From assembly GCF_014195485.1 (NCBI RefSeq), contig NZ_JACIBU010000002.1, forward strand, positions 62,001 through 126,000: a stretch of 64,000 bases of DNA. The letters are read 5' to 3'. Under the pieces are notes generated by a model. The model was given only the letters and a program-made list of their open reading frames with translations, ran no database searches and had not been told where the DNA came from. Made by a program: the position numbers and the translations under genes. How positions within the stretch are numbered: position 1 is the stretch's first letter; each line of letters opens with the position of its first letter. Shown in pieces: positions 45,739-62,431 of this stretch. Source of the DNA: Modestobacter versicolor (GTDB lineage Bacteria; Actinomycetota; Actinomycetes; Mycobacteriales; Geodermatophilaceae).

Positions 45739-46974
45739 TCAGCCGGCCGCGGCCGCCGTCCCGCGCACCGCCACGGCGACGGTGAGCTGCGGCGCGAGGT
45801 CACCCGCGCCGGTCACCGCCACCTCGTCGAGCTCCATCCAGTCGGCCATCAGCCGGAGCTCCGCCGCCAGCGCGGCGGCGACCTCACCGGTGTCGACGCC
45901 CGGCTCGGCATGGGCGGCCTGCACCCGCAGCACGCTGGCCTGCCGGTCGGCCTTGAGGTCGACCCGGCCCACCAGCCGGTCGCCCAGCAGGAACGGCAGC
46001 ACGTAGTAGCCGTGCACCCGCTTGGCCGCGGGGGTGTAGATCTCCAGGCGGTACCGGAAGCCGAAGATCCGCTCGACCCGCGGGCGCTCCCACACCAGCG
46101 AGTCGAACGGGGTGAGCAGCGCGCGGGCGCGGACCCAGCGCGGGCGGCGCGCCTGCGGGTCCAGCCAGGCCGGGCGGCCCCAGCCGTCGACCTGCACCGG
46201 CTGCAGCTCACCGCCCTCCTCCAGCTCGGCGATCGCCGTCCGGGCCTCGGCCACCGGGAGCCGGAAGTAGTCGCGCAGGTCGGTCTCGGTCGCTGCTCCC
46301 AGCGCCCGCGCCGCGGTGCGGACCAGCTCGCGGACGGCGTCGGGCCGGTCGGGGGTGGGTGCCTGGAGCACCGCCGGCGGCAGCACCCGCTCGGTGAGAT
46401 CGTAGACGCGCTCGAAGCCGGTGGTGCGGGCCCGGGCGGTGAGCGCGCCGGTGAAGAACAGCCACTCGAGGGCGATCTTGCCGGCGTGCCAGTTCCACAT
46501 CTCGCCCGGGCGGTCGGGGCGCGGCTCGAGCAGCTGGCTGGCCTTGAGCGGGCCGCCCTCGCGCACCCGGTCCAGCACGTCGCTGACGTAGCCCGGCCGC
46601 TCCCGCTGCAGCTGGACCATGTTGCCCCAGGCGTGCTGCTCGGCCGCGGCCATCCGCCAGCGGAGGTGCGGGTGCAGCCGGACCGGGAGGAAGGAGGCCT
46701 CGTGCGCCCAGTACTCGAACAGGTCGTGCCGGCGGTTGGAGAGCGCGTCGAGCGCCTCGCGCGGGTACGGGCCGAGCCGGCTGAAGTGCGGCAGGTAGTG
46801 CGAGCGGGACAGCACGTTGACCGAGTCGATCTGCACCACCCCGAGCCGGTCGACGGTCCGCTTGAGCTGCCGGGTGCCGACCTGGCCGAGGGGGCGCGGG
46901 TCGGCGAAGCCCTGGGCGGCCAGCGCGATCCGTCGGGCCAGCCCGGCGGGCAACCGTTCTGCAGGCGTCGTCAC
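45739..46974 (-). CDS. AlkX/YcaQ-like DNA glycosylase (winged-helix HTH_42 family)
   Basis: The 411-aa protein belongs to the AlkZ/YcaQ group, which unhooks alkylation and interstrand-crosslink lesions. The catalytic-loop Q-x-D (Gln48-Ile-Asp50 in VVQIDSVNVLSRSHYLPHFSRLG) is of the AlkX/YcaQ rather than the AlkZ Q-x-Q type. Tandem winged-helix domains follow, with WAHEASFLP, GYYVLPFLLGDRLVGRVDLKADR. The GTG at 46974 is preceded at 7 nt by CAGGAT. The longer frame upstream is antisense to the GNAT gene. It is divergent from that gene and 15 bp from the DUF4097 stop. Confidence 0.85.
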   Translation of the reverse strand: MTTPAERLPAGLARRIALAAQGFADPRPLGQVGTRQLKRTVDRLGVVQIDSVNVLSRSHYLPHFSRLGPYPREALDALSNRRHDLFEYWAHEASFLPVRLHPHLRWRMAAAEQHAWGNMVQLQRERPGYVSDVLDRVREGGPLKASQLLEPRPDRPGEMWNWHAGKIALEWLFFTGALTARARTTGFERVYDLTERVLPPAVLQAPTPDRPDAVRELVRTAARALGAATETDLRDYFRLPVAEARTAIAELEEGGELQPVQVDGWGRPAWLDPQARRPRWVRARALLTPFDSLVWERPRVERIFGFRYRLEIYTPAAKRVHGYYVLPFLLGDRLVGRVDLKADRQASVLRVQAAHAEPGVDTGEVAAALAAELRLMADWMELDEVAVTGAGDLAPQLTVAVAVRGTAAAAG

Positions 46975-47037
46975 GGGCGTGATCCTGCCGTGGGGGTACG
47001 ACCGTCCGCTCGGATCGCCGGCACCTACGCTGCCCCG

Positions 47038-47628
47038 GTGACCTCCCCCGCCCGACCCGGGCTCCCCGGCCGGGCGGAGGTGTCGGTGCGGCCCGCCCGA
47101 CCCGACGAGGCCGCGGCGATCGCCGCGGTGCAGCTGGTCACCTGGCGCACCGCCTACCGGGCCCTGCTCCCGGCCGCTGTGCTCGACGACTGGGACGAGG
47201 CGGCCGCGATCTCCACCTGGCGCACCGCCGTGCTCAGCCCACCGACCCCGGCGCACGGCGTCCTGGTGGCCCTCGACGGCGCGGTCGTCGCCGGTTTCGC
47301 CGCCTTCGGGCCGGCCGAGCTGGCCGCCGGTGAGGAGCCGCTGCCGGAGGGGGCGACCACCGAGCTGACCGCCCTGCTGGTCGAGCCCCGCTGGGGGCGC
47401 CGGGGGCACGGGAGCCGGCTGCTCGCCGCCGTCGTCGACCTCGGTGCCGACTCCGGCGTCGTCCGGCTGCAGATGTGGCTGCCCGAGGACGACACGGTCA
47501 CCGCCCGCTTCCTGGAGGGTGCGGGCTGGGCCCCCGACGGCTGGGTGCGGACGCTGGACACCGGCAGCTCCACCTTCCGCCAGCTGCGCTGGCACACGCT
47601 GCTGGACGACGAACGAGGAGTGCAGTGA
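47038..47628 (+). CDS. GNAT-family N-acetyltransferase
   Basis: The 196-aa protein contains the acetyl-CoA pyrophosphate loop R-x-G-R-R-G-H-G (EPRWGRRGHGSRLLAAVV). The C-terminal part has the GNAT end FLEGAGWAPDGWVRTLD. Substrate is unknown. The GTG at 47038 is 6 nt after TACGCT, so the mRNA is leaderless. Its stop overlaps the start of the DUF2461 gene by 4 nt. Confidence 0.87.
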   Translation: MTSPARPGLPGRAEVSVRPARPDEAAAIAAVQLVTWRTAYRALLPAAVLDDWDEAAAISTWRTAVLSPPTPAHGVLVALDGAVVAGFAAFGPAELAAGEEPLPEGATTELTALLVEPRWGRRGHGSRLLAAVVDLGADSGVVRLQMWLPEDDTVTARFLEGAGWAPDGWVRTLDTGSSTFRQLRWHTLLDDERGVQ

Positions 47629-48290
47629 CGTTCTCCGGCTTCCCCGACGAGGGGCTGGTCTTCTACGAGGGCCTCGAGGCGGACAACAGCAAGTCGTACT
47701 GGACCGAGCACCGGCACCTGTACGACCAGCACGTCCGCGGGCCGATGCAGGCGCTGGCCGACGAGCTCGCGCCGGAGTTCGGCACGCCCAAGCTGTTCCG
47801 CCCGTACCGGGACGTGCGGTTCTCCCACGACAAGACGCCGTACAAGACGCACCAGGGCGCCGTGCTCCACCCGGAGGGCCAGGGGGTCGGGTCGATGTAC
47901 GTGCAGGTCTCCGCGGACGGGCTGCAGGTCTCCGGGGGTTGCTGGCGGCTGCAGCCCGACCAGGTCGAGCGGTACCGCCGCGCCGTGGACGACGACCTGC
48001 GGGGTCCGCGGCTGGCCGCCGAGGTCGAGCGTCTGCGTTCCGGCGGCTGGTCCATCGACGGCGACCGGCTGGTGCGGACGCCCCGCGGCTATGCCGCCGA
48101 CCACCCGCGCCTTGCCCTGCTGCAGCACAAGTCGCTGTACGCGTCGCAGGCGTGGGAGCCGGCCGACTGGCTGCAGGAGCCGACCGTCCTCGAGCGGGTG
48201 CGGGACGCCTTCCGGCAGCTGACCGCGCTGAACCGGTGGCTGGCGGACAACGTCGGCGCCACGACCGCGCCACCCGACCGCCGCCGCTGA
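47625..48290 (+). CDS. DUF2461 domain protein
   Basis: The 221-aa protein matches the DUF2461 (TIGR02453) pattern: FPDEGLVFYEGLEADNSKSYWTEHR, LFRPYRDVRFSHDKTPYKTHQGA and LQHKSLYASQAW. The function of this widespread family is unknown. The GTG at 47625 overlaps the GNAT stop (GTGA), so the pair is translationally coupled. Confidence 0.9.
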   Translation: MTFSGFPDEGLVFYEGLEADNSKSYWTEHRHLYDQHVRGPMQALADELAPEFGTPKLFRPYRDVRFSHDKTPYKTHQGAVLHPEGQGVGSMYVQVSADGLQVSGGCWRLQPDQVERYRRAVDDDLRGPRLAAEVERLRSGGWSIDGDRLVRTPRGYAADHPRLALLQHKSLYASQAWEPADWLQEPTVLERVRDAFRQLTALNRWLADNVGATTAPPDRRR

Positions 48291-48578
48291 TTCCGTCAGG
48301 TGTGATAACCGCCCTGACCCCTGAGCACCCCGGACGGGCAGGTACCTGATCGCGCGAAAGCCCGCGCGCCCCTGCTCGTACTGGCCACGACCACCTGCTC
48401 GCGCAGCCATGGGGCTGGCCGCGGCCACGGCGGCCCAGGACCAGCTCTCGGCGTCGGAAGCTGATCGGCGGCGCCGGCTTTCGGCGCGGAGAGCTGGTCG
48501 GCGGTGTTGGCTTTCGGCGCGGAAAGCTGGTCGGCGGTGCTGGCTTTCGGCGCGGGAAGTGAAAGCCCGGGAATGCAG
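48291..48578. other. Intergenic region downstream of the rRNA operon
   Basis: There is no convincing gene here. It holds a GTCAGG/CCTGAC inverted repeat near 48297, a GC-rich stretch, and the three 33-bp tandem repeats listed separately. Open frames across the repeats (for example plus strand 48409-48732) encode only repeated Arg-rich sequence and run into the 5S gene. Confidence 0.6.
48460..48558. repeat. Three tandem 33-bp repeats
   Basis: Units 48460-48492, 48493-48525 and 48526-48558 share the core GGCTTTCGGCGCGG and differ at about 3-6 positions. A degenerate partial unit precedes them. They lie just beyond the rRNA terminator. A minisatellite, perhaps variable between strains. Confidence 0.85.
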
Positions 48579-48579
48579 A

Positions 48580-48611
48580 AACGGGGCCACAGCAGATGCT
48601 GTGACCCCGTT
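48580..48611 (-). terminator. rRNA operon terminator
   Basis: 15-bp stem (48580-48594/48597-48611, one G-U wobble) with a 2-nt loop lies 12 nt after the 5S 3' end in the direction of transcription, followed on the minus strand by a T-containing tract. Confidence 0.8.
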
Positions 48612-48623
48612 CCTGGGAGTTAT

Positions 48624-48742
48624 GTCCGGCGGCGTCCTACTCTCCCACCCAGTCCCCCGGGCAGTACCATCGGCGCTGAAAGGCTTAGCTTCCGGGTTCG
48701 GAATGAGACCGGGCGTTTCCCTTTCGCCATGACCGCCGTAAC
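48624..48742 (-). rRNA. rrf: 5S ribosomal RNA
   Basis: About 119 nt. The minus strand reads GTTACGGCGGTCATGGCG at its 5' end and closes with CGCCGCCGGAC, with the conserved loop CCCGGAAGCTAAGCC between. Ends are estimated from the terminal stem. Confidence 0.95.
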
Positions 48743-48836
48743 ACTGTGAACTTGTCCCCCACCCCCGCACCCGACACCACACAGACCATGGGTCTGGTGG
48801 TGATCGGAGGGGATGGGTTCCGTACGTTCAGAACCA

Positions 48837-48851
48837 CACAGTGGACGCGAG
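48837..48851 (-). ncRNA. 23S rRNA processing stalk, 3' arm
   Basis: The 15-nt segment (plus strand CACAGTGGACGCGAG) is the exact reverse complement of 52132-52146 in the 16S-23S spacer. The two pair across the 23S gene to form the precursor stem cut by RNase III. The inner segment GTGTGGTCAA (48873-48882) pairs likewise with 51991-52000. Confidence 0.75.
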
Positions 48852-48874
48852 ACAAACACATAGCTGGATGATGT

Positions 48875-54063
<5,189 letters not shown>

Positions 54064-54183
54064 ATGATTTGATCACAGGCTGAGACCGAGAGTTGGCACT
54101 CTCGTTCAATCAACCAAAGGAACCCAACGACATCCGAAGACGCCGAATGGGGATTTGTTACTTGGCACTGACTTTCGGCACGC

Positions 54184-54199
54184 TGTTGAGTTCTCAAGG
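54184..54199 (-). promoter_or_regulatory. BoxA antitermination element of the rRNA leader
   Basis: The minus-strand CCTTGAGAACTCAACA is the conserved actinobacterial rrn leader element, about 120 nt upstream of the 16S gene, needed for antitermination and 16S processing. Confidence 0.75.
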
Positions 54200-54255
54200 A
54201 GCGGACGCGCAGAGAACCAGACCCTCTCGGGCCTTCGTCCCTGGCGGCTTGTACT

Positions 54256-54284
54256 ACGTTACGCCGTGCACGGCTCGCTGTCAC
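54256..54284 (-). promoter_or_regulatory. rRNA promoter P2
   Basis: On the minus strand -35 GTGACA (54279-54284), 17-nt spacer, -10 TAACGT (54256-54261). It lies about 95 bp downstream of P1. Confidence 0.6.
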
Positions 54285-54349
54285 ACCCGGGGGTCTGACC
54301 TCGCGGCTCCCCGGCCCTTGCGGGCCCGGTCTCGCTCGGCGCAAAGAAG

Positions 54350-54378
54350 AAGTTACGCGGCCCTCCGCGGCTCGTCAA
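54350..54378 (-). promoter_or_regulatory. rRNA promoter P1
   Basis: On the minus strand -35 TTGACG (54373-54378), 17-nt spacer, -10 TAACTT (54350-54355). It is the stronger match and the outer promoter. The region up to the dapB stop (54379-54540) holds no further recognisable element. Confidence 0.7.
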
Positions 54379-54540
54379 ACCCGGGGGGTGCCTGCCGCCC
54401 TCGATCAAGGGCCTGGAGGCGGCTCGAGGGCGAGAAACCGCAGGTCGCGCACCGCCGCGGCCTTCGGATCTGCGAGCCAGGTCACGTGTCCGGGAAGCGA
54501 CGAGGCGTCCCGCGAGCCCCACGAGTCACACCCGCACCGC

Positions 54541-57159
<2,619 letters not shown>

Positions 57160-57163
<4 letters not shown>

Positions 57164-59421
57164 GCCTCCGCGGGAGCGTCGGCCTCGGCGGGGGCCGAGT
57201 CACCGGCAGCGGCGGCGTCGCCCTCGGCGACCGGCACCAGGCTGATCTTGCCGCGGGCGTCGATGTCGGTGATCTCCACCTGCAGCTTGTCACCGACGTT
57301 GGCGACGTCCTCGACCTTGGCGATCCGCTTCCCGCCACCGAGCTTGCTGATGTGCACCAGGCCGTCGCGACCCGGCAGCAGCGAGACGAACGCACCGAAG
57401 GCGGTCGTCTTCACCACGGTGCCGAGGAACCGCTCGCCGACCTTGGGCAGCGTCGGGTTGGCGATCGCGTTGATCCGGTCCACGGCGGCCTGCGCCGAGG
57501 GGCCGTCGGAGGCGCCGACGTAGATCGTGCCGTCGTCCTCGATGGTGATGTCGGCGCCGGTCTCGTCCTGGATGGCGTTGATCATCTGGCCCTTGGGGCC
57601 GATGACCGCGCCGATCTTGTCGACCGGGATGCGCACCGTGGTCACCCGCGGGGCGAACGGGCTCATCTCGTCGGGGCCGTCGATCGCCTCGAGCATGACG
57701 TCGAGGATGTGCAGCCGGGCCGCGCGGGCCTGGGTCAGCGCACCGGCGAGGACGTCGGAGGGGATGCCGTCGAGCTTCGTGTCCAGCTGGAGGGCCGTGA
57801 CGAAGTCCTTGGTGCCGGCGACCTTGAAGTCCATGTCACCGAAGGCGTCCTCGGCACCGAGGATGTCGGTCAGCGCGACGTACTCGGTCTTGCCGTCGAC
57901 CTCGTCGGAGACCAGGCCCATGGCGATGCCGGCGACCGGCGCCTTCAGCGGCACACCGGCGTTGAGCAGGGCCAGCGTCGAGGCGCAGACCGAGCCCATC
58001 GAGGTGGAGCCGTTGGAGCCGAGGGCCTCGGAGACCTGGCGGATCGCGTAGGGGAACTCCTCGCGGTCCGGCAGCACCGGCAGCAGCGCGCGCTCGGCGA
58101 GCGCGCCGTGGCCGATCTCGCGGCGCTTGGGCGAGCCCACGCGACCGGTCTCACCCGTGGAGTACGGCGGGAAGTTGTAGTTGTGCATGTAGCGCTTGCG
58201 GGTGATCGGGTTCAGCGTGTCCAGCTGCTGCTCCATGCGGAGCATGTTCAGCGTGGTGACGCCCATGATCTGGGTCTCGCCGCGCTCGAACAGCGCCGAG
58301 CCGTGCACCCGCGGGAGCACCTCGACCTCGGCCGACAGCGGCCGGATGTCGGTGAGGCCGCGGCCGTCGATGCGGATCTTGTCGCGCAGGATCCGCTGCC
58401 GGACGACCTTCTTGGTGACGGCGCGGAAGGCCCCGGAGATCTCCTTCTCGCGGCCCTCGAACTGGCCGGCCAGCGCGGCCTTGACCTCGTCCTTGAGCGC
58501 GTCGGTGGCCTCCTCGCGCTCCTGCTTGCCGGCGATGGCCTGGGCCACGGCGAGCTTGTCGGCGGCCTGGGCCTCGACGGCGGCGTAGACGTCGTCCTGG
58601 TAGTCCAGGAAGCGGGGGAAGTGCGCCTCGGGCTTGGCGGCCTTGCCGGCCAGCTCGCTCTGCGCCTGGCACAGCGCCTTGATGAAGGGCTTGGCGGCCT
58701 CGAGGCCCTGGGCCACGACCTCCTCGGTCGGGGCGGTGGCCCCACCGGCGATCAGCTCGATGGTCTTCTCGGTGGCCTCGGCCTCGACCATCATGATCGC
58801 GACGTCGCCGTCGGGCAGGACCCGGCCGGCCACGACCATGTCGAAGACGGCGTCCTCGAGCTCGGCGTGGGTCGGGAAGCCGACCCACTGGCCGTTGATC
58901 AGCGCCACCCGGGTGCCGCCGACCGGGCCGGAGAACGGCAGGCCGGAGAGCTGGGTGGAGGCCGACGCGGCGTTGATCGCGAGCACGTCGTAGACGTGGT
59001 CGGGGTCCAGGGACAGGACCGTGATGACGACCTGGACCTCGTTGCGCAGGCCCTTGGCGAAGGTCGGGCGCAGCGGGCGGTCGATCAGCCGGCAGGTGAG
59101 GATCGCGTCCTCGGACGGGCGGCCCTCGCGGCGGAAGAACGAGCCGGGGATCTTGCCGATCGCGTACATGCGCTCTTCGACGTCGACCGTCAGCGGGAAG
59201 AAGTCGAACTGGTCCTTGGGCTGGCGGCCGGCGGTGGTGGCCGACAGCAGCGTGGTGTCGCCCATCGTGGCGACGACCGAGCCGGCGGCCTGCTTGGCGA
59301 GGCGGCCGGTCTCGAAGGTGACGGTGCGGGTGCCGAGGGCCCCGTTGTCGATCACCGCGGTGGCGGTGTGGACGCCGTCCTCGGCGTCGAAGTCGGTGGT
59401 GTCTGTGGTGGGTGCGGACAT
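57160..59421 (-). CDS. pnp: Polyribonucleotide nucleotidyltransferase (PNPase)
   Basis: The 753-aa 3'-5' phosphorolytic RNase has the two RNase PH domains (first about 30-170, second about 350-570, with [23 protein letters not shown] and [11 protein letters not shown]), a KH domain ([20 protein letters not shown]) and an S1 domain ([36 protein letters not shown]). Length is as usual for actinobacterial GpsI. The start ATG is at 59421. A 259-bp leader lies between rpsO and pnp, as expected for the autoregulated rpsO-pnp arrangement. Confidence 0.97.
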
Positions 59422-59637
59422 CGTGTCCTCTTCCTACGTCGCATACGGCGACGTCCTCTTCGCGGCGCTGGGCCGGCGGTGTCCGGGGCGACCGGTCTTC
59501 GATCGAAGCCCTCGGGGTGTGGCGGGTGCCTGCGGGCAGGTCAGCTGCGTCCCGGGGGCCACTACCGAGGACCGGCCCTTCGCGGGTGTCCGTCGGGCAG
59601 TGCGCCGGTGGGCCCGTGCGGCGGGTGCCGCACGAGA
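59422..59637 (-). other. pnp leader region
   Basis: 216 bp without a gene. It contains the 12-bp palindrome CTTCGATCGAAG (59497-59508) and several short GC-rich inverted repeats. In other bacteria the pnp leader folds into an RNase III-cut hairpin used in autoregulation. That is possible here but not shown. Confidence 0.4.
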
Positions 59638-59674
59638 GAGGGGACCGTCTCCGGCGTGCCGGAGCGGTCCCCTC
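59638..59674 (-). terminator. Hairpin terminator after rpsO
   Basis: A 16-bp stem in two blocks (59638-59647/59665-59674 and 59649-59654/59659-59664) with a one-base bulge lies 6 nt after the rpsO stop. Some read-through into pnp is likely. Confidence 0.75.
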
Positions 59675-59680
59675 GTGGTG

Positions 59681-59950
59681 CTAGCGGCGCAGGCCGAGCC
59701 GCTCGATGAGCGAGCGGTACCGGGTGATGTCGGTCTTGGCCAGGTAGTTCAGCAGCCGCCGGCGGCGGCCGACCAGCAGGAGCAGGCCCCGCCGGCTGTG
59801 GTGGTCGTGCTTGTGCATCTTGAGGTGCTCGGTCAGGTCGCTGATCCGTCGGGTCAGCATCGCGACCTGCACCTCGGGGGAACCGGTGTCGTTCTCGACC
59901 GTCGCGTACTCGGTCATGATCTGCTTCTTCGTCGCGCTCTCGAGCGCCAT
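59681..59950 (-). CDS. rpsO: 30S ribosomal protein S15
   Basis: The 89-aa protein (typical length) has the S15 signature region [49 protein letters not shown]. It binds the central domain of 16S rRNA. The ATG at 59950 follows a GGAGG site; the frame open to 60013 is not used. Order ribF-rpsO-pnp is standard. Confidence 0.97.
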   Translation of the reverse strand: MALESATKKQIMTEYATVENDTGSPEVQVAMLTRRISDLTEHLKMHKHDHHSRRGLLLLVGRRRRLLNYLAKTDITRYRSLIERLGLRR

Positions 59951-60075
59951 GGTGCCTCCAGGGCAGGTCACGTGTGGCCCCCGGTCTGTGTCACGGGGGC
60001 AGCATGCACACACGTCGGTCGCCCGACGTACGGCTCCAGGTTACACACGGGGTCCACCGGCTCCCCCGGCTGCAC

Positions 60076-61065
60076 CTAGGAGGACGGCTGGGCCAGGCCC
60101 AGGACGGCGCGGGTCCGGGTGACGTCGTCGGCCATCGCGACCAGCAGCTCGGGGACCCCGGAGAAGGTGAGCATCGGGCGCAGCCGCTCGACGAACTCCA
60201 CCCCGACGTGCTCGCCGTAGAGGTCGCCGTCGAAGTCGAGCAGGAACGCCTCGACGGTGCGCCGGGCCCCGGAGAACGTGGGGTTGCTGCCCACCGAGAT
60301 CGCCGCGGGGTGGCTGCTGCGGGTGCCGCCGCCGCGGGGGTCGCGGAGCACCAGCCGGCCGGCGTAGACGCCGTCGGCCGGGACGGCGGTGTGCGCCGGG
60401 CTCTCCACGTTCGCCGTCGGGTAGCCCAGCTCGCGGCCGCGCTGGTCGCCGCGCACCACGACGCCGTCGACCCGGTGTGGGCGGCCCAGCGCGAGCGCCG
60501 CCGAGGCCATGTCACCGGCGGCGACGCAGGCCCGGATGTAGGTGGAGGAGATGGTGACCTCGCCGTCGCCGGACAGGTCGGGGGCCGAGCCGACGCTGGT
60601 CAGGTCGACGCCCTCCACGCCGAAGCCGAACCGGCGCCCCTCGGTGGTCAGGGTGTCGACGTTGCCGGCGGCCTTGTGCCCGTAGGTGAAGTTCCGGCCC
60701 ACCACCACCTGCGCGGCGTAGAGGTGCTCGACCAGCACCGTGTGCGCGAACTCCCCCGGCGAGAGCCGGCTGAACTCCGGGGTGAAGGGGAGCACGCACA
60801 TCGCGTCGACGCCGAGCTCGGCCACCAGCTCGGCCTTGCGGTCGGCGGCGGTGAGGATCGCCGGGTGCGAGCCGGGTCGCACGACCTCCGACGGGTGCGG
60901 GTCGAAGGTGAGCAGCAGCGCGGGCCGGCCCAGGGCGCGGGCCCGGGCGACCGCGGTGGAGATCAGGTGCTGGTGCCCGCGGTGGACGCCGTCGTACATG
61001 CCGATCGTGACCACCGTGCGGCCGAGGTCCGGCGGGGTCGCCCCCAGTCCACGCCAGCGCAGCAC
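60076..61065 (-). CDS. ribF: Bifunctional riboflavin kinase/FAD synthetase
   Basis: The 329-aa enzyme makes FMN and then FAD. N-terminal adenylyltransferase motifs are VTIGMYDGVHRGHQ, LLTFDPHPSEVV, ISSTYIRACV. The C-terminal flavokinase has GYPTANVE and NPTFSGARRTVEAFLLDFDGDLYG. The GTG at 61065 has a GGGAGGGG site; upstream frame is antisense to no known protein but lacks similarity. truB, often upstream, is not here; ilvE is instead. Confidence 0.94.
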   Translation of the reverse strand: MLRWRGLGATPPDLGRTVVTIGMYDGVHRGHQHLISTAVARARALGRPALLLTFDPHPSEVVRPGSHPAILTAADRKAELVAELGVDAMCVLPFTPEFSRLSPGEFAHTVLVEHLYAAQVVVGRNFTYGHKAAGNVDTLTTEGRRFGFGVEGVDLTSVGSAPDLSGDGEVTISSTYIRACVAAGDMASAALALGRPHRVDGVVVRGDQRGRELGYPTANVESPAHTAVPADGVYAGRLVLRDPRGGGTRSSHPAAISVGSNPTFSGARRTVEAFLLDFDGDLYGEHVGVEFVERLRPMLTFSGVPELLVAMADDVTRTRAVLGLAQPSS

Positions 61066-61097
61066 GCCGCCCCTCCCCCGGTGCCCTGGTCGCCGGG

Positions 61098-62246
61098 TCA
61101 GGCGGCGGGCGCGACGCGGTGCAGCCAGCCGTGGCTGTCGGCGACGCGGCCGTGCTGGACGTCGAGCAGGTGCTCCCGCAGCTGCATGGTCAGCGGGCCG
61201 GGGACGCCCTCGCCGACGGTGAAGTCGCCGGTGCGGGCCTTCACCGACCCGACGGGGGTGATGACGGCGGCCGTGCCGCAGGCGAAGGTCTCGGTGATCG
61301 AGCCGTCGGCCACGCCGGAGCGCCACTCGTCGACGGTGATCTTCCGCTCGGTGACCCGGTGGCCCAGCTCGCGGGCGACGGTGATCAGCGACTCGCGGGT
61401 GATGCCGGGCAGCAGCGTGCCGGTGAGCTCGGGGGTGACCAGCTCGGCGTCGGCTCCGGAGCCGAGGACGAAGAACAAGTTCATCCCGCCCATCTCCTCG
61501 ACGTACCGCTTCTCCGTGGCGTCCAGCCAGACGACCTGGTCGCAGCCGGCGGCGATGGCCTGCTCCTGGGCGAGCAGGCTGGCGGCGTAGTTGCCGGCGC
61601 ACTTCACGTCGCCGGTGCCGCCCGGGGCGGCCCGGATGTAGTCCTCGGAGAGGTACACCGAGACCGGCTGCACGCCGCGCGGGAAGTAGGCACCGGCGGG
61701 GCTGGCGATGACGATGAACAGGTACTCGTGCGCCGGCCGGACGCCGAGGAACGGCTCGACGGCGAGCTGGTAGGGCCGGATGTACAGCGTCTGGTCCGGG
61801 CCGGTGGGCACCCAGTCGCGGTCGGCGTCGACCAGGGCGTCGACGGCGGTGAGGAACGCCTCCGCCGGCACCGCGGGCATGGCCAGCCGGGCGGCGCTGC
61901 GGGCGAACCGGGCGGCGTTGGACTCGGGCCGGAAGGTGGCCACGCTGCCGTCGGGCTGGGCGTAGGCCTTGAGGCCCTCGAAGATCGACTGCGCGTAGTG
62001 CAGCGCCGCGGCGCTGGGGTCCATCTGCAGCGGGGCGTAGGGGGTCAGCCGGGCGTCGACCCAGCCCTCGCCGGTTCGGTAGCGGGCCACGAACATCGAG
62101 TCGGTGAAGTACCGGCCGAAGCCCGGGTCCTCCAGCAGCTTCGCGCGCTCGGCGGCGGAGCGGCGCGGCACGTCCTCCACGACCAGCGGCACGCCCTCGG
62201 TGAAGAACCGGGAGGAGGTACGGCTGTCGGCGAGCGTGTCGGTCAT
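61098..62246 (-). CDS. ilvE: Branched-chain amino acid aminotransferase
   Basis: The 382-aa PLP enzyme of fold type IV catalyses the last step of Val/Leu/Ile synthesis. The PLP Lys is in GDVKCAGNYAASLLAQ, and the family blocks are QSIFEGLKAY, YIRPYQLAVEPFLGV, RYVEEMGGMNLFFV and ETFACGTAAVITPVG. The ATG at 62246 has a GGGAG site, and the open frame to 62357 is low complexity. It has its own hydrolase neighbour in divergent orientation. Confidence 0.95.
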   Translation of the reverse strand: MTDTLADSRTSSRFFTEGVPLVVEDVPRRSAAERAKLLEDPGFGRYFTDSMFVARYRTGEGWVDARLTPYAPLQMDPSAAALHYAQSIFEGLKAYAQPDGSVATFRPESNAARFARSAARLAMPAVPAEAFLTAVDALVDADRDWVPTGPDQTLYIRPYQLAVEPFLGVRPAHEYLFIVIASPAGAYFPRGVQPVSVYLSEDYIRAAPGGTGDVKCAGNYAASLLAQEQAIAAGCDQVVWLDATEKRYVEEMGGMNLFFVLGSGADAELVTPELTGTLLPGITRESLITVARELGHRVTERKITVDEWRSGVADGSITETFACGTAAVITPVGSVKARTGDFTVGEGVPGPLTMQLREHLLDVQHGRVADSHGWLHRVAPAA

Positions 62247-62431
62247 GGCTCCCACCTGCTGGTGCTCGTGCTGGAGCGGCCCCGGCGGTTGCCCGGCCCG
62301 CACCGTCACCCTAGACCGGCGGTGGGACGGGGCGCGGCGGGAGGACCGGGCGCTCACCCGGGCGGATGCGCCCCGGCGACCGGCCGGGCGGCACAGCCGG
62401 TCGGCACAGCCCGGCGGCCTAGCCTGCGGGC

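Noticed and set aside
48229-48256. TGAACC-N16-CGTCGG, an ECF-like promoter match
   Set aside because: It lies inside the DUF2461 coding sequence near its 3' end, followed only by the rRNA terminator region on the opposite strand; the CGTA of the two real candidates is missing.
48460-48558. CRISPR array
   Set aside because: The three 33-bp units are directly adjacent without spacers, and no cas genes are present.
48409-48732. Plus-strand frame over the 33-bp repeats
   Set aside because: It encodes only an 11-residue Arg-rich repeat and runs into the 5S rRNA gene antisense.
59497-59508. CTTCGATCGAAG palindrome as an operator of pnp
   Set aside because: Short palindrome in GC-rich DNA with no second copy or nearby regulator; kept only as a note in the pnp leader entry.
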